Positions 36,092 to 45,620 are shown, numbered from the stretch's first letter. The stretch: 64,000 nt of DNA from Nonomuraea turcica (GCF_030718205.1 NZ_JAUZQF010000019.1:62001-126000), one strand, 5' to 3'. The notes: generated by a model from the sequence alone, not told the origin. Numbers and translations: made by a program.

Positions 36092-38545
36092 TCAGGCGGT
36101 CAGCTGGGCTTCCAGGCGATAGCCGTCCACCGTGACGTACACCTGGTCGCCCGGGCGCGCGTTCAGCCGCATGAGCACCGGCTGGAGCGAGTCGAAGACC
36201 GGCTGGTGACCTTGCCAGACCAGGACGATGGCGTTGTCGCCGGGACCGGTGACCGACAGCAGGGTGCCGGGACGCATGCCGAGTTGCGCGGCGTAGCCCT
36301 CGGGCACCGGCACCGGGCCGCCGCGCAGGTGCTCGGGGGTGACCTCGATGCGCTGCCAGCGGCGCGGGTCCGAGGACGGGCTCGGCAGCGGCGGGGGCGG
36401 GGTGGCCGGGGCGCCCGCCACGGGCAACATGCCGGAACGGCCGCCCGACAGTGCCGACAGCGTGGCCAGAGCGGCGGACGGGTCGATGGAAGCGGTGGTC
36501 GCGGGCGGGATGGGCTGGCCGCCCCGGTGGTGGTGGCCGTTGGCGCCCGGGGTGCGGCGAGGCAGAGGCTGGGCCGGCGACTGGGACGAGGCGACCGGGT
36601 CGGGCGCGGTCTCGGAGGGCAGGGCGTCGAGCCACGCCTTGGCCGAGTGGGCGCGGATGCCCAGCTCCGCCATCAGCTCGACGACGTCGGCGTCGGGCGG
36701 GCTGGAGGCCAGGAGTTGCCGCGTACGGGCCTGCAGGCCGTGGATATCGCCCACCACCAGCCAGCCGTCCTGGAGGCGCCGGTCGGGCATGAGCGTGACC
36801 AGCACCCGCCACAGCGGGGTACGCAGCGACGGCACCGTCACGGGGTGGGCCGGGTCGGCGCCGATGAGCTGGTCTTCCGTGGCGGCGGCGCCGAGCCACT
36901 CGGTCAGGCGGAACATGTGTCCCGTGACCGGGGCGGACTCCGACGAGCGCAGCCAGTGCAGCACACGCTCCTCAGCGGTGCGCTGGGCATGCGAGAGCGC
37001 ATCCCGCTCGACCAGCATCTTGTGTGCGAGCGTGCGCAGGCTGACCGGGTCCTCGGCGAACAGCCGGTGCACGGCCACCGCCAACTCGAGTTTGTCCAGG
37101 CCGCGGAACAGGTTGTCCACCACTCGAACCATGGCGTGGTCGGTGTCGGACGGTACGGGGCCGGCGGATGCCGTGCCGGGCGTCGGGTACGCGGGAGTCC
37201 GCGGGGCGCCGCCCTTGGAGGTGTCCCCCCCAGGGACGGCGGGCAACGATCCGGTGCTCGGACCGCCCGGGATGGCCGGGAACGATCCGGTGCTCGGACG
37301 GCCGGGGACGGCCGGGAACGACCCCGTGCTCGGACCGCCGGGGACGGCCGGCAACGATCCGGTGCTCGGACGGCCGGGGACGGCCGGGAACGACCCCGTG
37401 CTCGGACCGCCCGGGATGGCCGGGAACGACCCGGTGCTCGGACCGCCGGGAACGGGCCCGCCCGAGGTCGGGATGCGGGGCAGGGAGCCGGTGTCCTGGC
37501 GGCCGGGCTGCGGGCCTGCGGGGCGCTGCGGGAGGCGTTCGGGCTGACCGGGGCGCTGGGGGAGGCCGCTCTCGCCCGCGTGGCCCTGGCGCGGGCTGCC
37601 GCCGCCTTGCGGCTGCGCGGGGAAGGAGCCGGTCTGGCGCTGTGGGCCGCTCTCCGGTTGCGCGGGGAAGGAGCCGGTCTGGCGTTGCGGGCCGCTCTCC
37701 GGCTGTGCCGGGAAGGACCCCGCCTGACGCTGTGGGCCGCTCTCCTGCTGGGCGGGGACGGACCCGGTCGGGCGCCCGCCGTCCGATGGAGGCGCCGTCT
37801 GGTGCTGGGAGCCGGCGTCCGCGGCAGGGAAGGAGCTCGCCGGACGCTCCGGCGGCTGGCCGGGGAAGCCGGCGTTCTGGCGTTGCGGCGGGCCGTCACC
37901 CTGGGCGGCGGCGAAGGGGCCGGCGGTTTGCGGTTGCCGCGCGGGGCCTTCGGGCCGCGCCGCGGGGGAACCACCCTGGGCGGGGGCGAACGGACCACTC
38001 TGGGCGGCGAACGAGCCGGTCTGGGGCTGCGGCCCCGTCCTTGTGGTCTCATCCTGCGCGGGGGTGGCGTCGCGCTGCAGCGGGCGCGTCACTTCCGGGT
38101 GATCCGGCTGTCCGGCCTGGCGCTGGACGGGGATGCGGCCGAGGATCTCGCGGAAGATCGAGCCGATCACGACTTCGGGCGTCGCGGACGGGGTGCTCAG
38201 GTCGCTGGGGGACAGGCGGCGCAGCCGCTGCCAGCCGCCGAGACCGGTGATCGCCGTACGGGTGGCCTCGGGCCAGCCGGGCAACGCCGGGTCGACCTGG
38301 TGGACGGTCAGCGCGGGCAGCAGGTCGATCAGCGGCAGGTGGTCCCAGCGAGAGAAGGCCAGCCTGGCGAGACGTTCGCAGATCCAGTCGAGGCCCGCCA
38401 TGCCGAGCGCCTTCGACAGGGCGAGCGAGGACCACCACCCCGCGGGCAGGCGCGGATCGCCCAGCGCTTCGGCCACCTGCTGTGGTCGGCTCCAGCGCAG
38501 AGCAGGGACTAGGTCGCTCAGGCAGATCGATGACTCGACTTCCAT
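36092..38545 (-). CDS. Large repeat-rich protein of unknown function
   Basis: The protein has 817 residues. ATG 38545 follows TAAGGT at six bases, which may be a -10 box or a weak ribosome site. Residues 1-130 form a folded helical domain (SDLVPALRWSRPQQVAEALG). Residues about 135-465 are Pro/Gly/Ser/Gln-rich, with three 15-residue units (SFPAQPESGPQRQTG) and six 12-residue units (GPSTGSFPAVPG). Residues about 470-620 are helical; LDKLELAVAVHRLFAEDPVS then RTLAHKMLVERDALSHAQRT and EERVLHWLRSS recall a degenerate sigma region 4 HTH, which is only my impression. The last 90 residues form a small beta-rich domain (PEGYAAQLGMRPGTLLSVTG). No signal peptide or membrane helix. Neighbours give no clue. 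Confidence 0.7.
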   Translation of the reverse strand: MEVESSICLSDLVPALRWSRPQQVAEALGDPRLPAGWWSSLALSKALGMAGLDWICERLARLAFSRWDHLPLIDLLPALTVHQVDPALPGWPEATRTAITGLGGWQRLRRLSPSDLSTPSATPEVVIGSIFREILGRIPVQRQAGQPDHPEVTRPLQRDATPAQDETTRTGPQPQTGSFAAQSGPFAPAQGGSPAARPEGPARQPQTAGPFAAAQGDGPPQRQNAGFPGQPPERPASSFPAADAGSQHQTAPPSDGGRPTGSVPAQQESGPQRQAGSFPAQPESGPQRQTGSFPAQPESGPQRQTGSFPAQPQGGGSPRQGHAGESGLPQRPGQPERLPQRPAGPQPGRQDTGSLPRIPTSGGPVPGGPSTGSFPAIPGGPSTGSFPAVPGRPSTGSLPAVPGGPSTGSFPAVPGRPSTGSFPAIPGGPSTGSLPAVPGGDTSKGGAPRTPAYPTPGTASAGPVPSDTDHAMVRVVDNLFRGLDKLELAVAVHRLFAEDPVSLRTLAHKMLVERDALSHAQRTAEERVLHWLRSSESAPVTGHMFRLTEWLGAAATEDQLIGADPAHPVTVPSLRTPLWRVLVTLMPDRRLQDGWLVVGDIHGLQARTRQLLASSPPDADVVELMAELGIRAHSAKAWLDALPSETAPDPVASSQSPAQPLPRRTPGANGHHHRGGQPIPPATTASIDPSAALATLSALSGGRSGMLPVAGAPATPPPPLPSPSSDPRRWQRIEVTPEHLRGGPVPVPEGYAAQLGMRPGTLLSVTGPGDNAIVLVWQGHQPVFDSLQPVLMRLNARPGDQVYVTVDGYRLEAQLTA
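37229..37444. repeat. Six 36-bp tandem repeats in the unknown repeat protein gene
   Basis: Six units of 36 bp each encode GPSTGSFPAVPG-like 12-mers on the minus strand, with F/L, A-V/A-I and G/R swaps. The DNA units are more than 80% alike by eye, so the array is young or kept uniform by recombination. Confidence 0.9.
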
Positions 38546-38628
38546 CGGCGGACCTTATCCTCCCCAGTGAGCCGCGTGGTGGCGCCCGTTACGCATGTGG
38601 CTAATGGTGCAGCCTACGCGGCAAGCTA

Positions 38629-39576
38629 TCAATCAGTGTGAATAGGGTAAAGACGGTTCAGGTCCAAACCGTACCGTGGACGGCCGCCCACCTGGGCCAC
38701 ACATGCGGCACCCGCACGGCAACCTGACTCCAAAGCGCCCCGCTCGCCGACCCCCTGCAAACTTGCTGTGAGAAACCCCGCGGCGAAGGCGTCACCTGCT
38801 CCGGTGGAGTCTACGACCTCGGCGGGCAAGGCGGGGGCGGTTGCCACGATCGCGCCGTCCACAGCGCCCAGCGCGCCCTCGGCGCCCTGCTTCACGACCG
38901 CTGTGCCGTATCTCTCACTCAGCAGGACGGCGGCGCGCTCCGCGGTTGAGGCGCCGGTGAGCAGAAGGGCTTCGTCGAGGTTGGGTATGACCAGGCCGGC
39001 GGCGGCGCTCTCGCACAGGAAACGTTCAACGCCGAAGTCGCGCAGCGGTCCCGTCGAGGCCGGGTCGACGCTGATCGCCACGCCCGCGGCCGCCGCGTCC
39101 GCCATGGCAACCCTGGCCAGGCGCAGACCAGGCGCGGTGAAGAACACGTATCCGGACAGATGGAGCCGGCCGACGCCGTCCAGCAGGGCGGGGTCCCAGT
39201 CCTCGTCGGAGATCAGGCCGCCCGCGCCGCGGTTGGTGAGCATCGAACGCTCGCCGCTTCTGTCCACCATCGCGATCACCACGGCGGTGGGATGGTCGGG
39301 ATCCACCGTCACGTGGGGGCGCACCCCGGCCTTGACCAGTTCGGCGGTATGCCAGTCGCTGCTGTCGTAGCCGAGCCTGGCCAGCAGGCGGGCGTCGGCG
39401 CCCAGGTGGGCGGCCCAGGCGGCGGTGTTCGCGCCGGAGCCGCCGGGGCGCACCACGATGTCGGCGGCCGTGTCGGTGCCCGACATGACCGGCGAACCGT
39501 GCAACGCCACCACATCGGTGACCACGTCGCCGATGACCAACAGGCCGCGGTCCGTCACAGCGGCCTCAGATGTCAC
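38629..39576 (-). CDS. PfkB family carbohydrate kinase, probable pseudouridine kinase
   Basis: The protein has 315 residues. GTG 39576 overlaps the psuG stop by four bases (GTGA). Ribokinase-type motifs are present: VVRPGGSGANTAAWAAHLGA near the start and the second signature DSTGAGDAFAAGFLTA, whose Asp is the catalytic base. Coupling to psuG strongly suggests it phosphorylates pseudouridine to pseudouridine 5'-phosphate (PsuK role). General PfkB kinases also act on ribose, adenosine and fructose, so the substrate is from context. Confidence 0.85.
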   Translation of the reverse strand: MTSEAAVTDRGLLVIGDVVTDVVALHGSPVMSGTDTAADIVVRPGGSGANTAAWAAHLGADARLLARLGYDSSDWHTAELVKAGVRPHVTVDPDHPTAVVIAMVDRSGERSMLTNRGAGGLISDEDWDPALLDGVGRLHLSGYVFFTAPGLRLARVAMADAAAAGVAISVDPASTGPLRDFGVERFLCESAAAGLVIPNLDEALLLTGASTAERAAVLLSERYGTAVVKQGAEGALGAVDGAIVATAPALPAEVVDSTGAGDAFAAGFLTASLQGVGERGALESGCRAGAACVAQVGGRPRYGLDLNRLYPIHTD

Positions 39577-40499
39577 CGTCGCGCCCAGGCAAGGGCGATC
39601 CGGGCGGCCAGGGCGGTGTTGCCGCGTACGGCGGCCAGGTTCGCCTCCAAGGAGGCGCCGCCCGTGCCGTTCACCAGGTAGCCCAGCAGGAACGGGGTGA
39701 TCGCCTGCCCCTTGACGCCCTCGCGCTCGGCGGCGGCCAGGGCCTCGGCCAGCACGCGGTCGTGCAACTCGGGGTCGAGCTGAAGGTCCTCGGGCACCGG
39801 GTTGGCGACGATCAGCGCCGTCTCCTGGCCCCCGAGCGCGTCCTGGCCACGCATGATCTGCGCCGCCTCCTCGGGGGACTCGATCCGCCAGTCGATCGGC
39901 TGGCCGGAAGAGTGCAGGTAGAAACCGGGGAAGGTGTCGGTGCGGTAGCCCACCACGCTCACGCCCCTGGTCTCCAGCCGCTGCAGTGTGGCCGGCACGT
40001 CGAGGATGGACTTCACGCCCGCGCACACGACCGTGATGCGGGTACGGGCCAGCGTGTCGAGGTCGGCGGACTCGTCCTGATCCTCGGTCCAGCCCCGGTG
40101 CACGCCGCCGAGCCCGCCGGTGGCGAACACCCGGATCCCGGCGCGCGCGGCCAGGAACGACGTGGCCGACACGGTAGTCGCGCCGCTGGCCTTCAGCGCC
40201 GCCGCCACGGGCAGGTCCCGCTGGCCCAGCTTGCGCAGCCCGGACTCGGTCGCGATGCGCTCCAGCTCCACCTCGGTCAGGCCGATCCTGGGCACGCCGT
40301 CCAGCACGGCGATCGTGGCCGGCACGGCTCCCGCGGCGCGGACGACTCCCTCCAGCTCACGTGCCACCTCCAGGTTGCGCGGCTGCGGCAGTCCATGGGA
40401 GATGATCGTGGACTCCAGCGCGACCACGGGCGCGCCGTCGGCCAGAGCCTCGGCCACCTCGTCGGACGGCTGGAGTGCGGAGTCGGTGGTGCGGCGCAT
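39573..40499 (-). CDS. psuG: Pseudouridine-5'-phosphate glycosidase
   Basis: The protein has 308 residues from ATG 40499; GAGGAG lies 13 bases upstream, longer than ideal. The family blocks are clear: VVALESTIISHGLPQPRNLE at the start, TVSATSFLAARAGIRVFATG, GGVHRGW, then ITVVCAGVKSILDVPATLQR and TPFLLGYLVNGTGGASLEAN. PsuG splits the C-C bond of pseudouridine 5'-phosphate to uracil and ribose 5-phosphate. The kinase encoded downstream would make its substrate. A GCCCTG-CT-CAGGGC hairpin (40530-40543) lies in its leader. Confidence 0.93.
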   Translation of the reverse strand: MRRTTDSALQPSDEVAEALADGAPVVALESTIISHGLPQPRNLEVARELEGVVRAAGAVPATIAVLDGVPRIGLTEVELERIATESGLRKLGQRDLPVAAALKASGATTVSATSFLAARAGIRVFATGGLGGVHRGWTEDQDESADLDTLARTRITVVCAGVKSILDVPATLQRLETRGVSVVGYRTDTFPGFYLHSSGQPIDWRIESPEEAAQIMRGQDALGGQETALIVANPVPEDLQLDPELHDRVLAEALAAAEREGVKGQAITPFLLGYLVNGTGGASLEANLAAVRGNTALAARIALAWARR

Positions 40500-40529
40500 G
40501 GTCGGTTTCGTGCTCCTCGCGTGATCCTT

Positions 40530-40543
40530 GCCCTGCTCAGGGC
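40530..40543. promoter_or_regulatory. Short palindrome in the psuG leader
   Basis: GCCCTG and CAGGGC are perfect 6-bp arms around CT, about 30 bp upstream of the psuG start. It may be an operator or an mRNA hairpin; there is no direct evidence for either. Confidence 0.3.
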
Positions 40544-40687
40544 GAACGTGGAAGTTTACGACATTTCCGGGGATCCGTCGGTCGGCGAGCCTCGGTGTTC
40601 CCCATGAGGTGATGTTTCCTGGAACGTGCCGTCCTGAGCAGCATCGCATCGCGAGCCCGAGCCGATCAAGAAACCCTTCCCGTGGCG

Positions 40688-40716
40688 TTGACGAGGGGCG
40701 TGGTTTGGGCTTTAAA
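40688..40716 (+). promoter_or_regulatory. Sigma-70-type promoter of the FAD oxidoreductase gene
   Basis: TTGACG (40688-40693) and TTTAAA (40711-40716) are spaced by 17 bp and lie eight bases before the ATG at 40725. The order and spacing match a housekeeping promoter, with a very short or absent leader. Confidence 0.6.
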
Positions 40717-40724
40717 GTGCGGGG

Positions 40725-42236
40725 ATGAGGTCGTATGACGTGATTGTCGCAGGGGGCGGGCACAACGGGCTGGTCGCGGCCGCCTACCTGGCCGGGGCCG
40801 GCCGGCGGGTCCTGGTGCTGGAGCGGCTAGACCATGCGGGCGGGCTGGCGATCTCGGCGCGGGCGTTCCCCGGCGTGGACGTGCGGCTGTCGCGCTACTC
40901 CTACCTCGTCAGCCTCCTGCCCTCGAGCATCGTCCGCGACCTAGGGCTCGACCTGGAGCTGCGGCGGCGCCGCTACGCCTCGTACACGCCCACAGGTGAC
41001 ACCGGGCTGCTGGTCGACAACGAGGACGCGGCGCGTACGGCGGCCTCGTTCGCGGCCGTCACCGGCGGCGGAGCCGATCACAAGGCCTGGGACGACTTCT
41101 ACGGCATGACCGCGCGGGTGGCGCGGGCCCTGGCCCCCACCCTGCTCGAACCCCTGCGCACCCCCGCCGAGATCGAGCGCCTGGTCGGCGCCGAAGCGTG
41201 GCGTGAGCTGTTCCAGCGGCCGATCGGCGAGAGCGTCGACGAGCGGTTCGGCGACGACACCGTGCGCGGCGTCGTGCTCACCGACGCGCTCATCGGCACC
41301 TACGCCGATCCGGCCACCGACCTGCTGGCCAACCGGTGTTTGCTCTACCACGTGATCGGCGACGGCACCGGCGAGTGGAACGTGCCCGTCGGCGGCATGG
41401 GCGCGGTGTCCGGGGCGCTCGAGGCGGCGGCCCGGCAGGCGGGCGCCGAGATCAGGACCGGTGCGGAGATCATCGGGATCTCGCCGTCCGGCGAGGTCGC
41501 GTTCGTGGACGCGGACGGCGAGCACGCGGTGAACGGCGGGCATGTGCTGGTCAACCTGCCGCCCGCGGTGCTGGACCGGCTGCTCGGCAGGCCGGAGGCG
41601 GTGCCCGAAGGGGCGCAGCTGAAGGTCAACATGGTCCTCAGCAGGCTGCCGAGGCTGAAGGACACCTCCGTCGATCCGCAGGCGGCCTTCAGCGGGACGT
41701 TCCACATCAACGAGGGGCGCGACCAGATGGCGACGGCGTACGCGCAGGCGGCGCGGGGGGAGATCCCGGCGCTGCCGCCGGCCGAGGTCTACTGCCATTC
41801 GCTGACCGACCCGTCGATCCTGGGGCCCGGGTTGAGGGGGAGAGCGGAGACGATGACGTTGTTCGGGCTGCACATGCCCGCCCGACTTTTCCGGAAAAAT
41901 CCCGATAAGGCGCGTGACGATGCTCTCCGCGCCACCTTCGCCTCCATCAATTCCGTTCTCGCCGAGCCCATCGAGGACTGCCTGCTCCAGGCCCCCGACG
42001 GCACCCCGTGCGTAGAGGCCAAGAGCCCGGTGGACCTGGAACGGGAGGCCGGGCTGCCCGGCGGCCACATCTTCCACACCGACCTGAGCTGGCCGTACGC
42101 CGAAGAAGGCCAGGGTGGATGGGGCGTGGAGACCGAGCACGAGCGCATCCTCATGTGCGGCGCGGGTGCCCGCAGAGGCGGCGGCGTGAGCGGCATCGGC
42201 GGCCACAACGCCGCGATGGCCCTCCTCACGTCCTGA
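40725..42236 (+). CDS. FAD-dependent oxidoreductase of the phytoene dehydrogenase/PYROXD2 type
   Basis: The protein has 503 residues. The Rossmann FAD motif is at the very start (YDVIVAGGGHNGLVAAAYLA, then VLVLERLDHAGGLA). The middle has GEWNVPVGGMGAVSGALEAA, and the end has the second flavin loop (GAGARRGGGVSGIGGHNAAM). This matches the amine-oxidase-like family of phytoene desaturases and PYROXD2. There is no carotenoid gene nearby, and the chain looks more like the PYROXD2 branch, whose bacterial members have no settled reaction. It is soluble or peripheral. Confidence 0.82.
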   Translation: MRSYDVIVAGGGHNGLVAAAYLAGAGRRVLVLERLDHAGGLAISARAFPGVDVRLSRYSYLVSLLPSSIVRDLGLDLELRRRRYASYTPTGDTGLLVDNEDAARTAASFAAVTGGGADHKAWDDFYGMTARVARALAPTLLEPLRTPAEIERLVGAEAWRELFQRPIGESVDERFGDDTVRGVVLTDALIGTYADPATDLLANRCLLYHVIGDGTGEWNVPVGGMGAVSGALEAAARQAGAEIRTGAEIIGISPSGEVAFVDADGEHAVNGGHVLVNLPPAVLDRLLGRPEAVPEGAQLKVNMVLSRLPRLKDTSVDPQAAFSGTFHINEGRDQMATAYAQAARGEIPALPPAEVYCHSLTDPSILGPGLRGRAETMTLFGLHMPARLFRKNPDKARDDALRATFASINSVLAEPIEDCLLQAPDGTPCVEAKSPVDLEREAGLPGGHIFHTDLSWPYAEEGQGGWGVETEHERILMCGAGARRGGGVSGIGGHNAAMALLTS

Positions 42237-42300
42237 TCCTCAGGAAACATGGGTGAGCGCGTTTATGAGCTTTTCATGATGAGCCCTTAGCGTTTGCACC

Positions 42301-42999
42301 ATGAGTGAGCCCGCACGGTTGCTGGTGGTGGACGACGAGCCCGCATTGCGCGAGGCGCTGCAGTCGAGCCTGGAGTTCGAAGGCTACAAGGTCGTCACGG
42401 CCAACGACGGGCAGGCGGCGCTGGACGAGCTCGCCCGCGAGTCCTATGACGCCGTGCTGCTCGACGTCATGATGCCCCGCCTCGACGGGCTGACCGCGTG
42501 CCGCAGGCTGCGCGGCTCCGGCAACCACATCCCCGTCCTCATGCTCACGGCCCGCGACGCGGTCGGCGACCGCGTGTCCGGGCTGGACGCCGGCGCCGAC
42601 GACTACCTGGTCAAGCCGTTCGAGCTGGACGAGCTGCTCGCGCGGGTCCGTGCCCTGCTGCGGCGCGGCGCGCTGAGCACGGGTCCTGAGGAGGACGGCA
42701 CGCTGTCGTACGGCGATCTGCGCATGGACCCGGCGACCAGGGAGGTCACCCGGGGCGCGCGCCGGCTCGACCTGACCAGGACCGAATACCTGCTGATGGA
42801 GCTCTTCCTGGCGCATCCACGGCAGGTGCTGACGCGGGATCAGATCCTGAGCGAGGTGTGGGGGTTCGACTTCGAGCCGACGTCCAACTCGCTCGACGTG
42901 TACGTGATGTATCTGCGGCGCAAGACCGAGGCCGAGGGTGAGCCACGGGTGATCCACACGGTGCGCGGGGTGGGTTACGTGCTTCGGAACACGCCGTGA
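42301..42999 (+). CDS. OmpR/PhoB-type response regulator
   Basis: The protein has 232 residues. The receiver domain has acidic residues DDE (11-13), phospho-acceptor Asp55 (AVLLDVMMPRLDG), Thr/Ala in MLTARD and Lys105 in YLVKPFELDE. A winged-helix C-terminal domain follows, with LTRTEYLLMELFLAHPRQVL and TSNSLDVYVMYLRRKTEAE. It closely resembles the MprA/TcrA subgroup. It overlaps its kinase gene by four bases (GTGA). The glycosyltransferases downstream are possible targets. Confidence 0.95.
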   Translation: MSEPARLLVVDDEPALREALQSSLEFEGYKVVTANDGQAALDELARESYDAVLLDVMMPRLDGLTACRRLRGSGNHIPVLMLTARDAVGDRVSGLDAGADDYLVKPFELDELLARVRALLRRGALSTGPEEDGTLSYGDLRMDPATREVTRGARRLDLTRTEYLLMELFLAHPRQVLTRDQILSEVWGFDFEPTSNSLDVYVMYLRRKTEAEGEPRVIHTVRGVGYVLRNTP

Positions 43000-44420
43000 T
43001 CTGGAGCAGCCTGCGCACCCGGCTCACGCTGCTCGTTACCATCGCCGTGGCGTTGGCGGTCGCCGTCAGCGCGGGCGCGTGCTTCCTGATCGTCCGGCAT
43101 CAGGTCTACGAGCAGGTGGACCGGCAGCTTGGGCCTCACCCGGGCGAGGACCCGCGTAAGCAGCAGTTCTCCCTCGAGCGTGACTGCGGTCCCGTCCCGG
43201 AGAACGAGCCGCACTACGGGCCGATCCATTCGACCCAGATCATCTACGCCGATGGGCGTCCCCCCTGCTACATCGGGCCCGCCTTGAAGATCATCCCGGA
43301 GGACTGGCAGGTGGCCGCCGGTACGTGGAAGGGGCCCCGGCACTTTCACAACGGTGTCACCGAGGACGGCACGGAGATGCGGGTCCTCACCGAGTACGTC
43401 AAGCCCGGCGTGGCCGTGATGGACGCCGTGCCGTTGCGAGGCATCCGGAACACCCTGCAGATGGTGGCGTTGCTGCTCGGCGGCGTGGCCGTACTCGGGA
43501 TCCTGGTCGCGGCCACCGCCGGGTTGCTCATCGCCCGTGCCGCGCTGCGCCCGGTGGGGCGGCTCACACGCGCCGTCGAGCACATCGCGCAGACCGAGGA
43601 CCTCGACACGCGCATCCCCGTCAAGGGCAACGACGAGATCGCCCGGCTCAGCTCCTCCTTCAACGCCATGACCACCGCGCTCGCCGGTTCTCGCGAACGA
43701 CAGAAACAGCTGGTCGCCGACGCCGGCCATGAGCTGCGCACCCCCCTGACGACCCTCCGTACCAACATCGACCTGCTGCTGCGCAGCGAGCAGACCGGCC
43801 GCAGCCTCGACCCCGAGGCCAAGCGGCGCCTGCTGGTCAACGTGAAGGCGCAGTTCGCCGAGTTGTCCACGCTGGTCGCCGACCTGCTCCAGCTGGCCAG
43901 GGGCGACACCGAGCACGAGCCGCACGTCGAGCTGCCCTTCCATGAGGTGGTGACGGCGGCCGTGGAACGGGCCAGGCTGCGCGGCGCCGAGGTCGTCACG
44001 GACCTCACCCCTTGGTACGTCGTCGGCAGCGCGGCCTCGCTCGAACGCGCCGTGCTCAACCTCATCGACAACGCCGCCAAGTTCAGCCCCGACGGCCAGG
44101 TCGAGGTGTCGCTGAAGGGCGGCAGGCTCACTGTGCGCGACCACGGCCCGGGACTGCCCGAGGAGGAGCTGCCGCACGTCTTCGAGCGGTTCTGGCGCTC
44201 ACCGTCCGCCCGTGGCCTGCCCGGATCCGGGCTCGGGCTGGCGATCGTCGCCCAGTCCGTCCAGGAGGCCGGCGGCAAGGTCAGCCTGGCGAACGCGCCG
44301 GGCGGCGGGGCGATCGCGACGATGGATCTCCCGGGAACGCTCAGCCGAGGCTCGGAATCGGAGACGCTGAAATCCTCCGGAACTCTCATCCGTAACTCAG
44401 AATCGGATAAGTCCGGTTAA
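42996..44420 (+). CDS. Sensor histidine kinase
   Basis: The protein has 474 residues from GTG 42996. Two membrane helices (about 10-33 and 157-180) flank an outer sensor loop of about 120 residues that includes two Cys (C64, C91). A HAMP linker follows, then the phospho-acceptor His245 in DAGHELRTPLTTLRTNID. The ATPase domain has N (NLIDNAAKFSPDG), G1 (VRDHGPGLPEEEL) and G2 (LPGSGLGLAIVAQS) boxes. It resembles MprB. The tail after residue 440 is Ser-rich with a repeat (LKSSGTLIRNSESDKSG). The signal is unknown; envelope stress is a fair guess from MprB. Confidence 0.94.
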   Translation: MIWSSLRTRLTLLVTIAVALAVAVSAGACFLIVRHQVYEQVDRQLGPHPGEDPRKQQFSLERDCGPVPENEPHYGPIHSTQIIYADGRPPCYIGPALKIIPEDWQVAAGTWKGPRHFHNGVTEDGTEMRVLTEYVKPGVAVMDAVPLRGIRNTLQMVALLLGGVAVLGILVAATAGLLIARAALRPVGRLTRAVEHIAQTEDLDTRIPVKGNDEIARLSSSFNAMTTALAGSRERQKQLVADAGHELRTPLTTLRTNIDLLLRSEQTGRSLDPEAKRRLLVNVKAQFAELSTLVADLLQLARGDTEHEPHVELPFHEVVTAAVERARLRGAEVVTDLTPWYVVGSAASLERAVLNLIDNAAKFSPDGQVEVSLKGGRLTVRDHGPGLPEEELPHVFERFWRSPSARGLPGSGLGLAIVAQSVQEAGGKVSLANAPGGGAIATMDLPGTLSRGSESETLKSSGTLIRNSESDKSG

Positions 44421-44444
44421 AGGCGTGAACCGTGTGCTAGATGC

Positions 44445-45620
44445 ATGCACACGACAGCAATCAGGACGCGCCTGGTCGAGGTGGTCGTCCCGGTCTACAA
44501 CGAGCAGCGGGCGTTGCGCGCGAGCGTCACCCGTCTGCACGCCTACTTGACCGGGAACTTCCCCTACGGTTTCCGGATCACCATCGCGGATAACGCCAGC
44601 ACCGACAACACCTGGCAGATCGCCACCGAGCTTGCTGGGGAGCTCCCGCACGTGCGGGTCGTGCACCTCGAGGAGAAGGGCCGCGGGCGGGCCCTGCGGC
44701 GGGTCTGGTCGCAGAGCGACGCCGACGTCGTCAGCTACATGGACGTGGACCTGTCCACCGACCTGGACGCGTTCCTGCCGCTCGTGGCGCCGCTGCTGTC
44801 GGGCCACAGCGACCTGGCCATCGGCACCCGGCTGGCACGCGCGTCGCGGGTCGAGCGCGGCCCCAAGCGCGAGTTCATCTCCCGCTCGTACAACCTGCTG
44901 CTCCGCTCGGTGATGGGAGCCGGGTTCTCGGACGCGCAGTGCGGCTTCAAAGCCGTCCGTACGGAGATCGCCCAGGCCCTGCTGCCCGGTGTCGAGGACG
45001 AGGAGTGGTTCTTCGACACCGAGCTGCTGCTTCTGGCCGAACGCCACGGGCTGCGCATCCACGAGGTGCCCGTGGACTGGGTGGACGATCCGGACAGCCG
45101 GGTCGACGTCCTCCGGACCGCCCTCGACGACCTGCGTGGCATGGCCCGGGTGGCGCGCAGGACGCTGTCCGGGGCCGCGCGCATCCCCGTGCCCGCGCGA
45201 GTGCAGCGGGCCGAGCTGCCGAAGGGGATGGCCAGGCAACTGCCCAGGTTCGCGCTCGTCGGGGTGGTCAGCACGCTGGCGTACCTGGCGCTGTACTCGC
45301 TGCTGCGGCAGCTGGTCTCGCCGCTGGCCGCCAACGCGGCCGCGCTGCTGGTCACGGCCGTGGCCAACACCGCCGCCAACCGGCGCTTCACCTTCGGCGT
45401 CACCGGCTCGGCCGGGGCGATGCGGCACCAGTTCGAAGGGCTGATCGCGTTCCTGGTCGGGCTGGCGCTCACCTCGGGCAGCCTGTCGCTGCTGCCTGAC
45501 GGGGTCTCGCACGGGGTGGAGCTGCTCGCGGTCATCGTCGCGAACGCCGCCGCCACGCTCGTGCGCTTCCTGCTCCTGCGCGTGTGGGTGTTCAACCCGA
45601 AGCGGAGGACCGTACGATGA
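44445..45620 (+). CDS. Family 2 glycosyltransferase fused to a GtrA-like membrane domain
   Basis: The protein has 391 residues. The N-terminal GT-A domain (about 5-235) has VEVVVPVYNEQRALRASVTR, ADNASTDNTW and the metal motif MDVDLSTDLDAF, then SDAQCGFKAVRTEIAQALLP, as in dolichyl/undecaprenyl-phosphate sugar synthases. The C-terminal 130 residues have four membrane helices of the GtrA type (PRFALVGVVSTLAYLALYSL). It probably makes a lipid-linked sugar and flips or presents it. Its stop overlaps the next gene by ATGA, so the lipid-sugar donor should feed the GT39 protein. The sugar is unknown. Confidence 0.9.
   Translation: MHTTAIRTRLVEVVVPVYNEQRALRASVTRLHAYLTGNFPYGFRITIADNASTDNTWQIATELAGELPHVRVVHLEEKGRGRALRRVWSQSDADVVSYMDVDLSTDLDAFLPLVAPLLSGHSDLAIGTRLARASRVERGPKREFISRSYNLLLRSVMGAGFSDAQCGFKAVRTEIAQALLPGVEDEEWFFDTELLLLAERHGLRIHEVPVDWVDDPDSRVDVLRTALDDLRGMARVARRTLSGAARIPVPARVQRAELPKGMARQLPRFALVGVVSTLAYLALYSLLRQLVSPLAANAAALLVTAVANTAANRRFTFGVTGSAGAMRHQFEGLIAFLVGLALTSGSLSLLPDGVSHGVELLAVIVANAAATLVRFLLLRVWVFNPKRRTVR

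Noticed and set aside
35456..38512. A 1018-codon plus-strand open frame across the minisatellite and the repeat protein gene
   Set aside because: It is repeat-driven and lacks a start signal. The minus-strand gene has folded ends and a plausible start.
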